From the NCBI RefSeq assembly GCF_002367995.1, contig NZ_AP018207.1:1116001-1180000 (forward strand): 64,000 nucleotides of DNA. The letters run 5' to 3'. Of the stretch, positions 36,128-45,138 are shown one piece after another. This stretch comes from Calothrix brevissima NIES-22 (GTDB lineage Bacteria; Cyanobacteriota; Cyanobacteriia; Cyanobacteriales; Nostocaceae). A program made the position numbers and the translations under genes. The notes beneath the pieces are model-generated. The model did no database searches, was not told the origin of the DNA, and saw nothing but the letters and a program-made list of their open reading frames with translations. Positions within the stretch are counted from its first letter, which is position 1, and each line of letters opens with the position of its first letter.

Positions 36128-36499
36128 CTAATTAATTTCCGCTTCCACTGGAATCAACACACACCCGTTAATCTTCCAAAGGGTATCGCGCTGCTTTGCC
36201 ATGATATATAATGCCCTTACGGGAATTCCGTCAGGGCCTAGTAGCAATACTAATTGAGTTACCTTTCCGTGAATGGTTTTAATCTTCTCAAAAAAGACTG
36301 AACGGGGACGATACACCGCAGGGTAACCCAGTTTTACCATTTGCATAAAGTTTTCTGGGTTGCGGAACTGAATTTGAATTTCTGTACTAGCAAGGGCAAA
36401 GGCTCCTGCAGTATCATCCTTTTGAAAGGCTGCTAATTGCCGTTCTATTGTCTCACGGATGGCGATGGCGTCGCTGGGACTAATTTCCATATATCTCAA
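36128..36499 (-). CDS. DUF4864-like small protein
   Basis: A 123-aa protein resembling DUF4864: an opening helix with IRETIERQLAAFQKDDTAGAFALASTE, then IQIQFRNPENFMQMVKLGYPAVYRPRSVFF and a strand-rich C-terminal half ending LWKINGCVLIP. The family has a cystatin/NTF2-like look, and its role is unknown. It begins 13 bp after the SGNH hydrolase gene on the same strand, so both are probably one transcript. The start may be MEISPSD three codons downstream. There is no signal peptide. Confidence 0.75.
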   Translation of the reverse strand: MRYMEISPSDAIAIRETIERQLAAFQKDDTAGAFALASTEIQIQFRNPENFMQMVKLGYPAVYRPRSVFFEKIKTIHGKVTQLVLLLGPDGIPVRALYIMAKQRDTLWKINGCVLIPVEAEIN

Positions 36500-36512
36500 A
36501 AAGAGCGATCGC

Positions 36513-37577
36513 TTAATTATTGCGCTCTGTAGATTTTAATTCTACTTTCTCTATTTCTGCTCGCCAAAGGTCATAACCATCTAATGATAAATGTAACCCG
36601 TCGGTGGTTAAATCTTCGCGTAATTTGCCGTCCAAGTCTGTAAACCACTTGTACATATTTACATAGGTAACTTTTTCTTGTTTGGCAATTGCTTCTATTT
36701 GAGTATTTAGATTCCGAATTCTTTGATTAGAAATATTTGATAAGCGAGTAGGTAATATTGATTGGACAATTATCTTGGTATTGGGGTGACTCAAACGTAA
36801 GGTGCGCATAATTCGGCGATGATTGCGCAAAATTACTTCGTCTTTAGTACCCTTTCTTAAGTCATTAATCCCAGCCATAACATATATGACATCTGGTCTG
36901 GTTTCCGAAAATGCTGATAATCTTTTTAAAATTCCGGTAGAAGTGTCGCCTGATATACCCTGATTTAACCACAATTTACCAGCAGGTAGTTTTTCTTGAG
37001 GAAACCACATGCTTAAGGAATCCCCAACTAAAATACCGAGAGAATCTGTGCCTTTGCTACGAGCGATCGCTTTGGCTTCTAATACTAATAACCGCTTCCA
37101 ATCTTCATAAGTTAATTGACGTTTGTTTGCAGATTCTAAAGATTGTAAACTATCTGGAAATAGACGTTTATTCTGTTGGACTGTTTTTAAAGCCTCTAAT
37201 CTTTGATCGTAAAGTTGGCTTCCCGATACCAACACCCGATTAGCTTCTGGAAAAGTAGAATTTACTGATGATTCTACTAATTTGGCAAATTTTTGATTGG
37301 TGACGCCTATTAGAGATACCCCAGCATTAATGTTAATTTCATTGCTTAATATTGTCTGGGGAATTGCTGAGGTTTGCACGCCTTTGCGAGGAAATTCTGG
37401 TAAGAATAAATTGACGCTAGGAATGCTTTGTTGATTGATTTTTAACTGGGAACCCTGTTGTAAATCCCAATGAAATCTTGTATGCTCTGGCAGAATAATC
37501 GACATCTGGGGAAGAGCCGATGCTGGTATTGCCAATACTGTTAACAAACCTGCTGTCAACAGATAAGGGTCCCTCAT
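36513..37577 (-). CDS. Secreted SGNH/GDSL hydrolase
   Basis: A 354-aa protein with an N-terminal signal peptide (LLTAGLLTVLAIPASALP). The C-terminal SGNH-hydrolase domain begins near residue 180: block I GDSLSMWFP (Ser nucleophile), block II NQGISGDTSTG (Gly), block III VMAGINDLRKG (Asn) and block V DGLHLSLDGYDLW (Asp/His). About 150 residues between the signal peptide and the esterase domain have no recognised family. The enzyme would be an esterase or O-deacetylase acting outside the cytoplasmic membrane, perhaps on cell-wall or exopolysaccharide acetyl groups; the substrate is inferred only from the class. Likely operon with the downstream DUF4864-like gene. Confidence 0.88.
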   Translation of the reverse strand: MRDPYLLTAGLLTVLAIPASALPQMSIILPEHTRFHWDLQQGSQLKINQQSIPSVNLFLPEFPRKGVQTSAIPQTILSNEININAGVSLIGVTNQKFAKLVESSVNSTFPEANRVLVSGSQLYDQRLEALKTVQQNKRLFPDSLQSLESANKRQLTYEDWKRLLVLEAKAIARSKGTDSLGILVGDSLSMWFPQEKLPAGKLWLNQGISGDTSTGILKRLSAFSETRPDVIYVMAGINDLRKGTKDEVILRNHRRIMRTLRLSHPNTKIIVQSILPTRLSNISNQRIRNLNTQIEAIAKQEKVTYVNMYKWFTDLDGKLREDLTTDGLHLSLDGYDLWRAEIEKVELKSTERNN

Positions 37578-38751
37578 CGTATTTTCTCTCCTATACTCAT
37601 TGCTTTTACTTATGACAGTAGTAATTGACTAAATTCAGGAAACTTTATTTCGGTGTAACTGCTTATTTTTTATTTTGATTTACTCTGTCTATATCTGTAA
37701 AGCAGATTCAGGGGGTTTGCTGGGACAATTTACAATCTCTTTAAACCGAACTTTTACTGAACTGCCATAGAAAAAATTTACTAGAGTACTTTGATTACAA
37801 ACAGAGATGTTACTAAACATATCACTTCCTCCAGCGTAATCTAAGTACTTTCACCTTTTTTGAGCAATTGTCAGCAATACCAACTGTTATTATCTTTGTG
37901 ATTTATAAAACTAAAGTCATCAGTATTTACCCCATTATTTACTGATGAATGACTCTGTAACTTTTTCATCAAGGGGGTGCTTGCATTGAATGTTGTTGTC
38001 ATCGTCAATGTCTCATCTCATCCCTCAATGCTTAATTTAGAGAATTTCCGTGAAAATTTCCAGTTTCCTCTGTTCGCAAACAATTTTAATTTTCTTATAT
38101 CAAATGGAGCGTGCTTAGACAGCATGAATCAAAATCAAAATTTAGCAGTAGGTTGTCAACAAACAAAATTATATTACGAAAAGTAAATTTAGTTAAAACC
38201 CTCTTCCCCTCTACCATCTTTTCATGATACGTATCCATGCCGTCTGACTTAATAAGATGGAAAATTTCACAACTATTACTAGTAGATTTTTTAGGTATTA
38301 CCTAGCAAAACCCCTACATAGTAGGTAATACCCATCCTACCCATGTAGAAAAACTTAAGTATGAATCCTGGAATACAACAAACAGGATACAAGGACACAA
38401 GCAGGCGATCGCTAGAGCGTGATTTACATTGCTTTAGGCAGTTAAATTCGCTATTCTAGGGTAATCATCGGAAATTTTACACTTAAGTAATCAAGTACCT
38501 CACACGTTTCCTGGCATAATTGCAAATTTAGTCAAAAATCAAAAGGAATAGACGATTTTTGCTTATATTCTAACTAGAGGAATAGGAAAATTAGCTCGTT
38601 TTCTGCTAACTATATTTTGTCAACCGCCAGATGAATGCAAAAATGCGAAAACTACATTTGACTAATTCTCAGAGAATATATATTTATGTAGAATAAGCGG
38701 AAAGGAAATGCTAAGATTTAGGCGAAGTCGTTAATATTTATCTGTTATTTC
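37578..38751. other. 1.2-kb gene-poor spacer
   Basis: No ORF here has convincing coding character; the 69-codon frame from 37977 starts with TTG and has an unremarkable, repeat-free sequence. There is AT-rich DNA and an imperfect inverted repeat around 38312-38346 (CTACATAGTAGG against CCTACCCATGTAG). It could hold a small RNA, but I cannot show one. Confidence 0.4.
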
Positions 38752-38946
38752 GTGGCTAGAGCTAGTACAGCAATCGGTGTCAGTCCGATTATTAAGGAGA
38801 TTGTGCAAAAACAGGCACATTCAACTCGTTTGACTCTGAAAGAGGTTATACTGATGGGGATGTTAGCAATTGATAAACTCGACGATCAAAGTCGTCAAGA
38901 GCTAGCAGATGAAGTGCATAAAATGCAGGTTAACGGTGAGATATAA
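38752..38946 (+). CDS. Small hypothetical protein, possibly ribbon-helix-helix-like
   Basis: A 64-aa protein starting at a GTG (MARASTAIGVSPIIKEIVQKQ). The pattern of a short strand followed by two helices (SPIIKEIVQKQAHS, TLKEVILMGMLAIDKL) and a charged tail (SRQELADEVHKM) is reminiscent of small ribbon-helix-helix DNA-binding proteins or antitoxins, but no family is certain. No strong Shine-Dalgarno is visible. No toxin gene is beside it: the next gene, a methyltransferase, is on the opposite strand. Treat function as unknown. Confidence 0.5.
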   Translation: MARASTAIGVSPIIKEIVQKQAHSTRLTLKEVILMGMLAIDKLDDQSRQELADEVHKMQVNGEI

Positions 38947-39190
38947 ATCTGCTTTTTGGGGTCAATAATTAAAATTCCCAAATGAATATTCTAAATATTC
39001 AAAAATTTTAAATTTACAATTTAGCCCCAAAAAAGGGATTGAGAAAATAAATCACTGTTCAGTTTTGGCTGATTTTTCCATCAATAATGCTCAGTTTTAA
39101 AGGATGAAAGATGAAGTAAAAACTCTATCAATACTAAATCTTGTTTAACGTTTGCACTCCATCCTCAAATGGGTGGGGTAAACTCATCCT

Positions 39191-40111
39191 TTAAGTTTCG
39201 TCTTCTACTTGATGGAAACGGTAAATACTTCCTCTAACATAGCCCTCATTAATTTCAAAAGCAAACCATCGGCGTTGCAAAACCTCAGCAACAAATCCTG
39301 TAGTATTAGAACCAGCGAAAGGATCTAATACTATATCACCTTCATTAGTCAAAAATTTAATAAAAAAATCGGCGAAAGCTTGAGGAAATCTGGCTGGATG
39401 GGGTTTGATTCCTGCAACTTTACAACGGCGTAAATATGCACTATTTGATTCAGTATTGGCAATTTCCAGCAAATTTGGCGGAATTGCACCTTGATTATCT
39501 TTTTGAAATTTATCAGAAATATCGTGTCCGCTAGGACGAATTTTTGCTTGATAGCCATTTTTAAGTAATTGTTTCATACTTTGGCTATATGGTTTTAAAA
39601 CTTGTCTGTTGTCTGCTTTAGGATTTGGAGTTTTTGATAACCACCAAACAACATTAACTGAATCTTTGACACGAATGCGTCTAATTGTTACCCACTCTGC
39701 CGGGGTAGGTAATCTTGCCGGATTATAGTGATAGAATTCTTGTGCTAAAAAAAAGCCAACTTCTTTGCACAATCTAACTAAAAGTTCATATTGATAGATA
39801 CTGCGTACAGGATTACCGGGAAGATAAGCACCGCCTAAATCTAAAACAAATGAGCCGTTATCAGTCAGCTTTTTTTTAAATTCGTAGGCGAAAGGTAAAA
39901 ACCATTCTATATATTTATCCGCGCTTTCGTTACCATATTCTTTTTTACGTGCCAAAGCAAAGGGAGGAGAAGTGAGAATTAAATTAATACTGTTATTATC
40001 AATATATTTAATTAATTCCAGACTATCACCTAAATAAACTGCCCCGTAATTTTGACTGTAATAAGGACTAAAACTACTAGATTTATGTGACTTGGGGATA
40101 TTTGCTGTCAA
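39191..40111 (-). CDS. Orphan site-specific DNA methyltransferase (amino-MTase, TSPPF type)
   Basis: A 306-aa DNA methyltransferase. Motif IV is TSPPF (with LILTSPPFALARKKEYGNES around it), which is typical of N4-cytosine or some N6-adenine enzymes. Motif I is VLDPFAGSNTTGFVAE near the C-terminus, so the order is IV then I (beta-class order). The middle (about 110-220) would be the target-recognition part. No restriction endonuclease gene is adjacent, so it is an orphan regulator-type enzyme. Cyanobacteria carry conserved solitary methyltransferases, including a GGCC-specific N4 enzyme; this could be that orthologue, but the specificity cannot be read here. Confidence 0.9.
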   Translation of the reverse strand: MTANIPKSHKSSSFSPYYSQNYGAVYLGDSLELIKYIDNNSINLILTSPPFALARKKEYGNESADKYIEWFLPFAYEFKKKLTDNGSFVLDLGGAYLPGNPVRSIYQYELLVRLCKEVGFFLAQEFYHYNPARLPTPAEWVTIRRIRVKDSVNVVWWLSKTPNPKADNRQVLKPYSQSMKQLLKNGYQAKIRPSGHDISDKFQKDNQGAIPPNLLEIANTESNSAYLRRCKVAGIKPHPARFPQAFADFFIKFLTNEGDIVLDPFAGSNTTGFVAEVLQRRWFAFEINEGYVRGSIYRFHQVEDET

Positions 40112-40336
40112 GATGAGCTAAATTTTGATACTTGTACCAATTTAAGATGAACATGCACCTAATTACTGTAGAAAATATGAAACTTTAAAAAACTCCGCGT
40201 ACCTTTGCGTTAACCCCCGCGTACCTTTGCGTTTAAGAAATATATAGTTTTGTGCAGCTTCACAAATAAATATTATTTATTGGATAGTGGCTGCTACAAG
40301 CAAAAGAATAATACTATCCTGGCTCAGATTCACAAC

Positions 40337-40777
40337 TTACCATTTTTTGTAAGGGAGAAACTTTCCAGACATAATAATTTTTACGCGATCGCCTTTGGGA
40401 TCTTCTTCTTTTTCAATATCCAAGGTAAAATCAATTGCGCTCATAATTCCATCACCAAATTTTTCTTGAATGATGTCTTTTATGGGCATACCGTATACCT
40501 GGATAATTTCGTAAAAACGGTAAATCAAAGGATCTGTAGGCACAATTGGCCCCAATCCCTTGACAGGATATGCGGTTAAATCTTGAATATATATCGGCCC
40601 TAATTCCAATGTCTCTAAGATTAACTTAGCCTCTTCTTCAGAAGCACTAGCTTGACGGTAAAATACAGCTGCAATCCAGACTTCATCTCGTCCAAGAATT
40701 TTTTCTAAATCAGCGAAACTAAGTCCTTTCTGCTTCTTGGCGGCTAAGAGCTTTTGCGTAATTTCTGGTAGAGACAT
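40337..40777 (-). CDS. cynS: Cyanate hydratase (cyanase)
   Basis: A 146-aa cyanase that converts cyanate and bicarbonate to ammonia and CO2. The N-terminal helix-turn-helix-like part ([31 protein letters not shown]) and the catalytic C-terminal part are both complete. The active-site residues known from E. coli (Arg, Glu, Ser) are seen in [11 protein letters not shown] (Arg and Glu, three residues apart) and IMSAIDF (Ser). The length equals the normal 147-156 aa. The enzyme is a cytosolic decamer. In many cyanobacteria cynS follows a cyanate ABC transporter; here it stands alone between a methyltransferase gene and a repeat-rich spacer. Confidence 0.96.
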   Translation of the reverse strand: MSLPEITQKLLAAKKQKGLSFADLEKILGRDEVWIAAVFYRQASASEEEAKLILETLELGPIYIQDLTAYPVKGLGPIVPTDPLIYRFYEIIQVYGMPIKDIIQEKFGDGIMSAIDFTLDIEKEEDPKGDRVKIIMSGKFLPYKKW

Positions 40778-40950
40778 TGGCTAAATTTTAGGTGAGTACT
40801 TTTGTCAGAGTTAAATTTTACCACGTTAGGAATTGATTCATATGATACATACATAAAAAGGTGGGGTTTATAGTTGTTGACGGTTGACAGACTTGAAAGG
40901 CTTTTATTGTCAGGATTTTATCTTAGCTTGATGTCTTAATTTATCTGGCT

Positions 40951-41072
40951 AGGGACATCCAATTTTTTAAATACCCAATAAATTTGTAGTGCGAGCGTCT
41001 CGCACCATGAGGGAACATCAGCGAGCAAGATGCTCGCACTACGGAATATGGGTAATTTATTTTTTGTAATTC
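40951..41072. repeat. MITE-like palindromic repeat, copy 2
   Basis: A second copy of the element at 11598-11722. The first ~45 bases (AGGGACATCCAATTTTTTAA onward) and the last ~55 (GCGAGCAAGATGCTCGCACT onward to TTTTTTGTAA) are nearly identical, with a diverged middle. It lies between cynS and the PstS-like gene. Confidence 0.85.
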
Positions 41073-41173
41073 ATGTGATAAATCACACAAGCAAACATGA
41101 AAATTTCTCTTAAGAGTCAACAGTCAACACTATTTTCAAGGTAGATACTGCAGCCCTATGTTAAGTTAACTTA

Positions 41174-42244
41174 CTAGCGAATTCCCACAAAACCAGCTTG
41201 CTCAATAGCTTGTTGTCCTTGAGCAGTCAGTAATAGATTAGCATAGGCATTTCCCACCTTCTGCTGTTTACCTTGGTTTTGTTTGATAATCACAAACAAT
41301 TTAGAGGTGATGGGATAGCTACCATTTTTGATTGCTTCAGTATTTACTTGGTTACGTTGGCGCGGACATTGTGCAGATGATACTAAGGATTCGCGGTAGG
41401 GGGAAACAAAATCGCTAGGAGTGCGACCTATTGGTAAAGGCTTGACGCTACATTGAGGTACTACCGCACGAGCAGAAGCATAATAGATACCACCAGGGGT
41501 TTTACTGAGTTGGCGCAATGCATCTGTAGTCGATGAAACATACTTGACATTAGAGCCAAGTTCTGAGTTTTTGCTATTGCTGTTATTAGAGAAGATGGTA
41601 GTATCTGCATTATCTGGGGGTTGAGAAAAAGCCGCGATCGCTAAATTAGGCCCGCCTACCTGATTCCAATTAGTAATTTTACCTAAATATATTTGTTGTA
41701 ATTGCTCCACAGTTAAACCAGGTACGTTTAGCGCTGGATTAACTACCACTGCTACCCCATCAATGCCAATTTGCCGTTGCTCAAGTTTAACACCTCGCGC
41801 TTTGGCGATCGCTTGTTCTTCATCTGTGAGCGGACGAGAAGATTGAGCAAAATCTAATTGTCCATCCAGCAACATGCGAATTCCCGCGCTAGAACCAGGA
41901 CTACCTTGTGCCGGATTTAAATACTGTAATTGTAATTCTGGACGAGCGCTGAGAATTTGCGCATCTACTACTTGGCGAATTGGTGCCCAAGTTGTGCTAC
42001 CACCATAATTAAATGAATCTGTTGGCACATCAGCTAGTGATTGAAAGGTTGATGCAGTAGAGTTTGATTTAATACTCAAGTTAGTGGCTTCACTATTATT
42101 ACCCCGGAAAGACTCTGGCTTAAGTAACCACCAGAGCAATCCACCAATCACCATGAGCGTGAGTACTTTCCCAATAATCAAACCTCTCAAAAAGATAGCA
42201 ATATCTTCTTTGAGAAAAGCTTTTCCTTGGTTGCTATTGTCCAT
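41174..42244 (-). CDS. PstS-like substrate-binding protein with N-terminal membrane anchor
   Basis: A 356-aa protein with a single hydrophobic helix near the N-terminus (about residues 18-40, GLIIGKVLTLMVIGGLLWWL) and a phosphate-binding-protein-like domain. Seen: FNYGGSTTWAPIRQ (the substrate-loop Ser/Thr), GSSAGIRMLLDGQLDFAQSSRPL, VNPALNVPGLTVEQLQQIYLGKITNW and a C-terminal QGQQAIEQAGFVGI. This is the PBP-like_2 family used by PstS and by cyanobacterial relatives of unknown ligand. The anchor would keep it at the outer face of the inner membrane. No pstCAB genes follow. The Ser/Thr kinase upstream in the same direction suggests a signalling rather than transport role, but that is inference. 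Confidence 0.85.
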   Translation of the reverse strand: MDNSNQGKAFLKEDIAIFLRGLIIGKVLTLMVIGGLLWWLLKPESFRGNNSEATNLSIKSNSTASTFQSLADVPTDSFNYGGSTTWAPIRQVVDAQILSARPELQLQYLNPAQGSPGSSAGIRMLLDGQLDFAQSSRPLTDEEQAIAKARGVKLEQRQIGIDGVAVVVNPALNVPGLTVEQLQQIYLGKITNWNQVGGPNLAIAAFSQPPDNADTTIFSNNSNSKNSELGSNVKYVSSTTDALRQLSKTPGGIYYASARAVVPQCSVKPLPIGRTPSDFVSPYRESLVSSAQCPRQRNQVNTEAIKNGSYPITSKLFVIIKQNQGKQQKVGNAYANLLLTAQGQQAIEQAGFVGIR

Positions 42245-42361
42245 ATTCTTCAGGTTATTAATTGGTATTGAAAATACAAAAAAATTGAGATGTCAATTGT
42301 ATTAAGCACCCGGATAATTATTAGTTGATAACTGTAAATGAGAATTTATTGGCTGTATTGA

Positions 42362-42480
42362 AAATGGGCATTGGGCATTGAAACAATTTTGGATTTTGGA
42401 TTTTGGATTTTAGATTGTAATCCAAAAGACGCTCGCGGACTCGCTAACGCTACGCTAACGCAAATCTAAAATCTAAAATT
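42362..42480. repeat. STRR (TTTTGGA) and dispersed-repeat fragment
   Basis: Four TTTTGGA heptamers followed by their inverted counterpart (AAATCTAAAATCTAAAATTCC) around a 'gctcgcggactcgctaacgctacgc' segment. The whole forms an imperfect palindrome directly 3' of the kinase gene. A similar block occurs at 49586-49652. Confidence 0.75.
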
Positions 42481-42482
42481 CC

Positions 42483-43643
42483 TTATCCTCCTTGTTCAAA
42501 ATTTGCTCTAAAAGAATGCATGGGTGTGGGTTGTTTTGGCGGTGATAAATTCGTGCGCAAAAATGTATATATTAAAAGCATGAGGATAACGCTAGTGATG
42601 GTACCGAGTCCGATTCCTACAAATAAAATAAAATTTTTATATAGTTGTAAGGCTTGCTCTGCATCATTTTCTGATGGCGTAATCAATGGTGCGGCTTCTG
42701 ATAACTGAATCTCAGGAATCAATGCTTGTAAAGCTTCTGCGGCTGATTGGTAACGTTGGTTATGACGTTCGCGCACCATTTTGTCTAAAACATTCACGAG
42801 GCGATCGCTTACTTGTACTTTGTCGCGCCAGATGATTTCTCCTGTATCGGGATCTTCTGGTAATTCCTCCGGCTTTAAACCTGTTAAAGCTTGAATTCCT
42901 ATCATTCCCACTGCATAAATATCGCTACTGAGTTTTGGCTTTCCTTTGGCTTGTTCTGTTGGCATATAACCAGGAGTTCCGACAGCAATTGTTAAAGTTG
43001 CTCCTTGAATACCTATTTTTTTAATACTGCCAAAGTCAATCAACACCAGTTTTTGATCCGAATGCCGCCGCATGATATTGTGGGGTTTAATATCTCGGTG
43101 AATAATGTTGTGTTGATGGACAAAGTTTAATACTTCTAAGATATCTTTTAATAATTCTATAACTGCTGATTCATTTAGCGGTTTTCCTGGAACAATTTCT
43201 TGCGTCAAGTCATAACCATCAATATATTCCTGGACTAAATAAAAGTCTCCATCTTCATGAAAGTGCGCAAATAATGTGGGAATTTGGTTATAGTTTTTGC
43301 CAAGATGATATAAACTTTCTGCTTCCCGCTCAAATAGATTTTTGGCAATTGGGATAACAGCTGGATGGGGATTTTTAGGATAAAAATGTTTAACAACACA
43401 GTATGGTTGTCCTGGTAAATCTAGATCGATAGCTAAGTAGGTATCGCCCGATCCTCCTCTAGCTATGAGTTGGACAATTTTAAAGCGATTTCGCAGTATT
43501 TGCTTTTTCAGAGGATGTTGTTGTCTGTTTCTCGGCTCGCCGGAAAATAAGTAATTAATATCGCTAGTTACTCTACCCTTTAACTGTGTCACAGTCTGGT
43601 AGCGATGCCGAAGTGTTCTGATAATGCGAGGGTATTGACGCAT
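42483..43643 (-). CDS. Ser/Thr protein kinase with C-terminal membrane anchor
   Basis: A 386-aa eukaryotic-type kinase. The kinase domain spans about 50-310: glycine-rich IARGGSGDTYLA, Lys in CVVKHFYPK, catalytic HRDIKPHNIM, LIDFGSIKKIG (DFG), GTPGYMPTEQ (APE equivalent) and a final RYQSAAEAL. One transmembrane helix (about 340-362, FILFVGIGLGTITSVILMLL) lies near the C-terminus with a short Pro-rich outer tail. A ~45-residue basic N-terminal extension precedes the kinase fold. It is upstream of and codirectional with the PstS-like gene (about 240 bp apart). Substrates unknown. Confidence 0.9.
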   Translation of the reverse strand: MRQYPRIIRTLRHRYQTVTQLKGRVTSDINYLFSGEPRNRQQHPLKKQILRNRFKIVQLIARGGSGDTYLAIDLDLPGQPYCVVKHFYPKNPHPAVIPIAKNLFEREAESLYHLGKNYNQIPTLFAHFHEDGDFYLVQEYIDGYDLTQEIVPGKPLNESAVIELLKDILEVLNFVHQHNIIHRDIKPHNIMRRHSDQKLVLIDFGSIKKIGIQGATLTIAVGTPGYMPTEQAKGKPKLSSDIYAVGMIGIQALTGLKPEELPEDPDTGEIIWRDKVQVSDRLVNVLDKMVRERHNQRYQSAAEALQALIPEIQLSEAAPLITPSENDAEQALQLYKNFILFVGIGLGTITSVILMLLIYTFLRTNLSPPKQPTPMHSFRANFEQGG

Positions 43644-43980
43644 GTGGCGTATTTTATCTACTTTGCTGACAAATTAGAGTTTGATGGTAGAGTGTCATGG
43701 CTAATTGCAAATGAAATATTCACTAGTGCCTTAGTAGCTTTAATCACAAAGTTGAGTTAAGAGTTAGTTATCTCCAACCAATTTTCTAAACACACTTTAA
43801 TGTATCATTAATCTAGGTTTCTATATATATATAGGAATGTATAAAAAAACTAGAATTGAGCGGTTAAGCATGAATTAAAAGTCAAAAATCATGCTTATAA
43901 CCTGTATAGCAAACAGCTTGATATTTGATTAATTATGCAGATTAACGCTTAGGCAATTGCGCGATCGCCTGGTATAAAAG
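43644..43980. other. Spacer upstream of the kinase gene
   Basis: AT-rich non-coding DNA with a short CTATATATATATAG palindrome near 43824. No gene or named motif is seen. Confidence 0.4.
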
Positions 43981-44186
43981 CTAAAACCTTGATATCTTTA
44001 ATGTCTTTAATCGCGATCCCTGGACTAATACCATTTCACAAAAAATATGATGTGGATGTAGGTTGGGTTGAGGAACGAAACCCAACATCCCAACGCCTTG
44101 TATATGTTGGGTTTACACACGGTAAGCCCAACCTACGCATCTAAAACCTTGATATCTTTAATGTCTTTAATCGCGATCTCTGGACT
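43981..44186. repeat. 46-bp direct repeats flanking a palindromic insert
   Basis: A 46-bp segment (43981-44026, beginning CTAAAACCTTGATATC) is repeated with two changes at 44141-44186. Between them is a palindromic repeat whose arms are TGTAGGTTGGGTT and AACCCAACAT / AGCCCAACCTAC, related to the sequence at 1-45. The layout suggests insertion with flank duplication, or recombination between repeats. Confidence 0.8.
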
Positions 44187-44261
44187 CAGATAATGGTTTA
44201 ATAGCCAGGAAAAAGCAATAATAGTAACTCTAAAAAAAATCAAATTACGTAAATTACCGAC

Positions 44262-44282
44262 AAAAAAACCCCCATTGGGGGG
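44262..44282 (-). terminator. Intrinsic terminator of the ctaCDE operon
   Basis: Read on the minus strand: a CCCCC-CAAT-GGGGG hairpin followed by a run of seven T, about 45 bp after the ctaE stop codon. This is a textbook rho-independent terminator shape. Confidence 0.85.
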
Positions 44283-44325
44283 TGGGGTAGTTATTCGCGT
44301 GGAGTGAACAACTACTAACTATTAC

Positions 44326-44952
44326 TTAGAGTAGATACAACAATCCGAACAGAATAATCCAAATTACGTCCACAAAGTGCCAGTAGATTTCTGCGGCTTC
44401 AATACCGAAGTGTTTTTCACTACTGTAATGACCCGGACGACGCGATCGCCATAACACGGCCGCGATCGCCAAAACGCCGAGAGTAACGTGCAAACCGTGA
44501 AAGCCAGTTAACACATAAAAAGCACTGGCAAATAAATTGGTAGTTAAACCAAATTCTAAATGGGTGTATTCATATACCTGACCCACCAAGAAAATCGTAC
44601 CCATCAAGGCAGTAATTGCTAACCAAGTACGCATACCCTTGGTATCATTCTTTTTGATAGCAGTGTCAGCATTATGCATGACAAAACTACTAGCAATTAG
44701 ATTGACGGTGTTAACTCCAGGTAGTAGCAGTTCTAACTCTGGTGTACCTGCGGGAGGCCAGACAGGTAAAGTAGCACGGAAAGCGAGATAAGCCCCGAAC
44801 AAACCCATAAAAATCATCCCTTCCGCAATCAGGAAGACAATTAGCCCAAACAGGCGATGATCTGGATGTTCTTCATGCCCGACATGGGCAGCTTCCGCCG
44901 CGTGGTGATGATTTAGTTCAGCTTGTGCTGGATCAACTATTTGGCTTTGCAT
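44326..44952 (-). CDS. ctaE: Cytochrome c oxidase subunit III
   Basis: A 208-aa subunit III of aa3-type cytochrome c oxidase with five predicted membrane helices, the short bacterial form. Seen: a His-rich N-terminus (AELNHHHAAEAAHVGHEEH), FLIAEGMIFMGLFGAYLAFRA, SSFVMHNADTA, TGFHGLHVTLGVLAI and a terminal AEIYWHFVDVIWIILFGLLYL. It is the last gene of the operon ctaC-ctaD-ctaE, about 190 bp after ctaD, the gap being filled with STRR, and is followed by an intrinsic terminator. It stabilises the core and proton uptake and has no redox centre. Confidence 0.95.
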   Translation of the reverse strand: MQSQIVDPAQAELNHHHAAEAAHVGHEEHPDHRLFGLIVFLIAEGMIFMGLFGAYLAFRATLPVWPPAGTPELELLLPGVNTVNLIASSFVMHNADTAIKKNDTKGMRTWLAITALMGTIFLVGQVYEYTHLEFGLTTNLFASAFYVLTGFHGLHVTLGVLAIAAVLWRSRRPGHYSSEKHFGIEAAEIYWHFVDVIWIILFGLLYLL

Positions 44953-44969
44953 GAATTCTTTGTTAAAGG

Positions 44970-45136
44970 ATTAGGGACTAGGGGCTAGGGGTTAGGGGCT
45001 AGGGAGCAGGGAGCAGGGGGACAAGGGGGACAAAGAATTTTAGATTTTAGATTTTAGATTCAAACTCAATCCAAAATCGCAAATCCAAAATCCAAAATTG
45101 AATTGCCCAATGCCCCATGCCCCATGCCCTATGCCC
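44970..45136. repeat. STRR and microsatellite field between ctaD and ctaE
   Basis: A series of heptamer runs (GGGGCTA, GGAGCAG, TTTTAGA, AAATCCA, GCCCCAT) plus a short GGGGGACAA stretch (45015-45032). It separates ctaE from ctaD within what should be one operon. Confidence 0.8.
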
Positions 45137-45138
45137 AA

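Noticed and set aside
37977-38186. 69-codon frame in the 1.2-kb spacer
   Set aside because: TTG start, no Shine-Dalgarno, no recognisable motif; could be chance in AT-rich DNA.
40778-40860. NtcA box (GTA-N8-TAC) upstream of cynS
   Set aside because: Only a half match (GTA...) could be found at a sensible position; the second half is missing.
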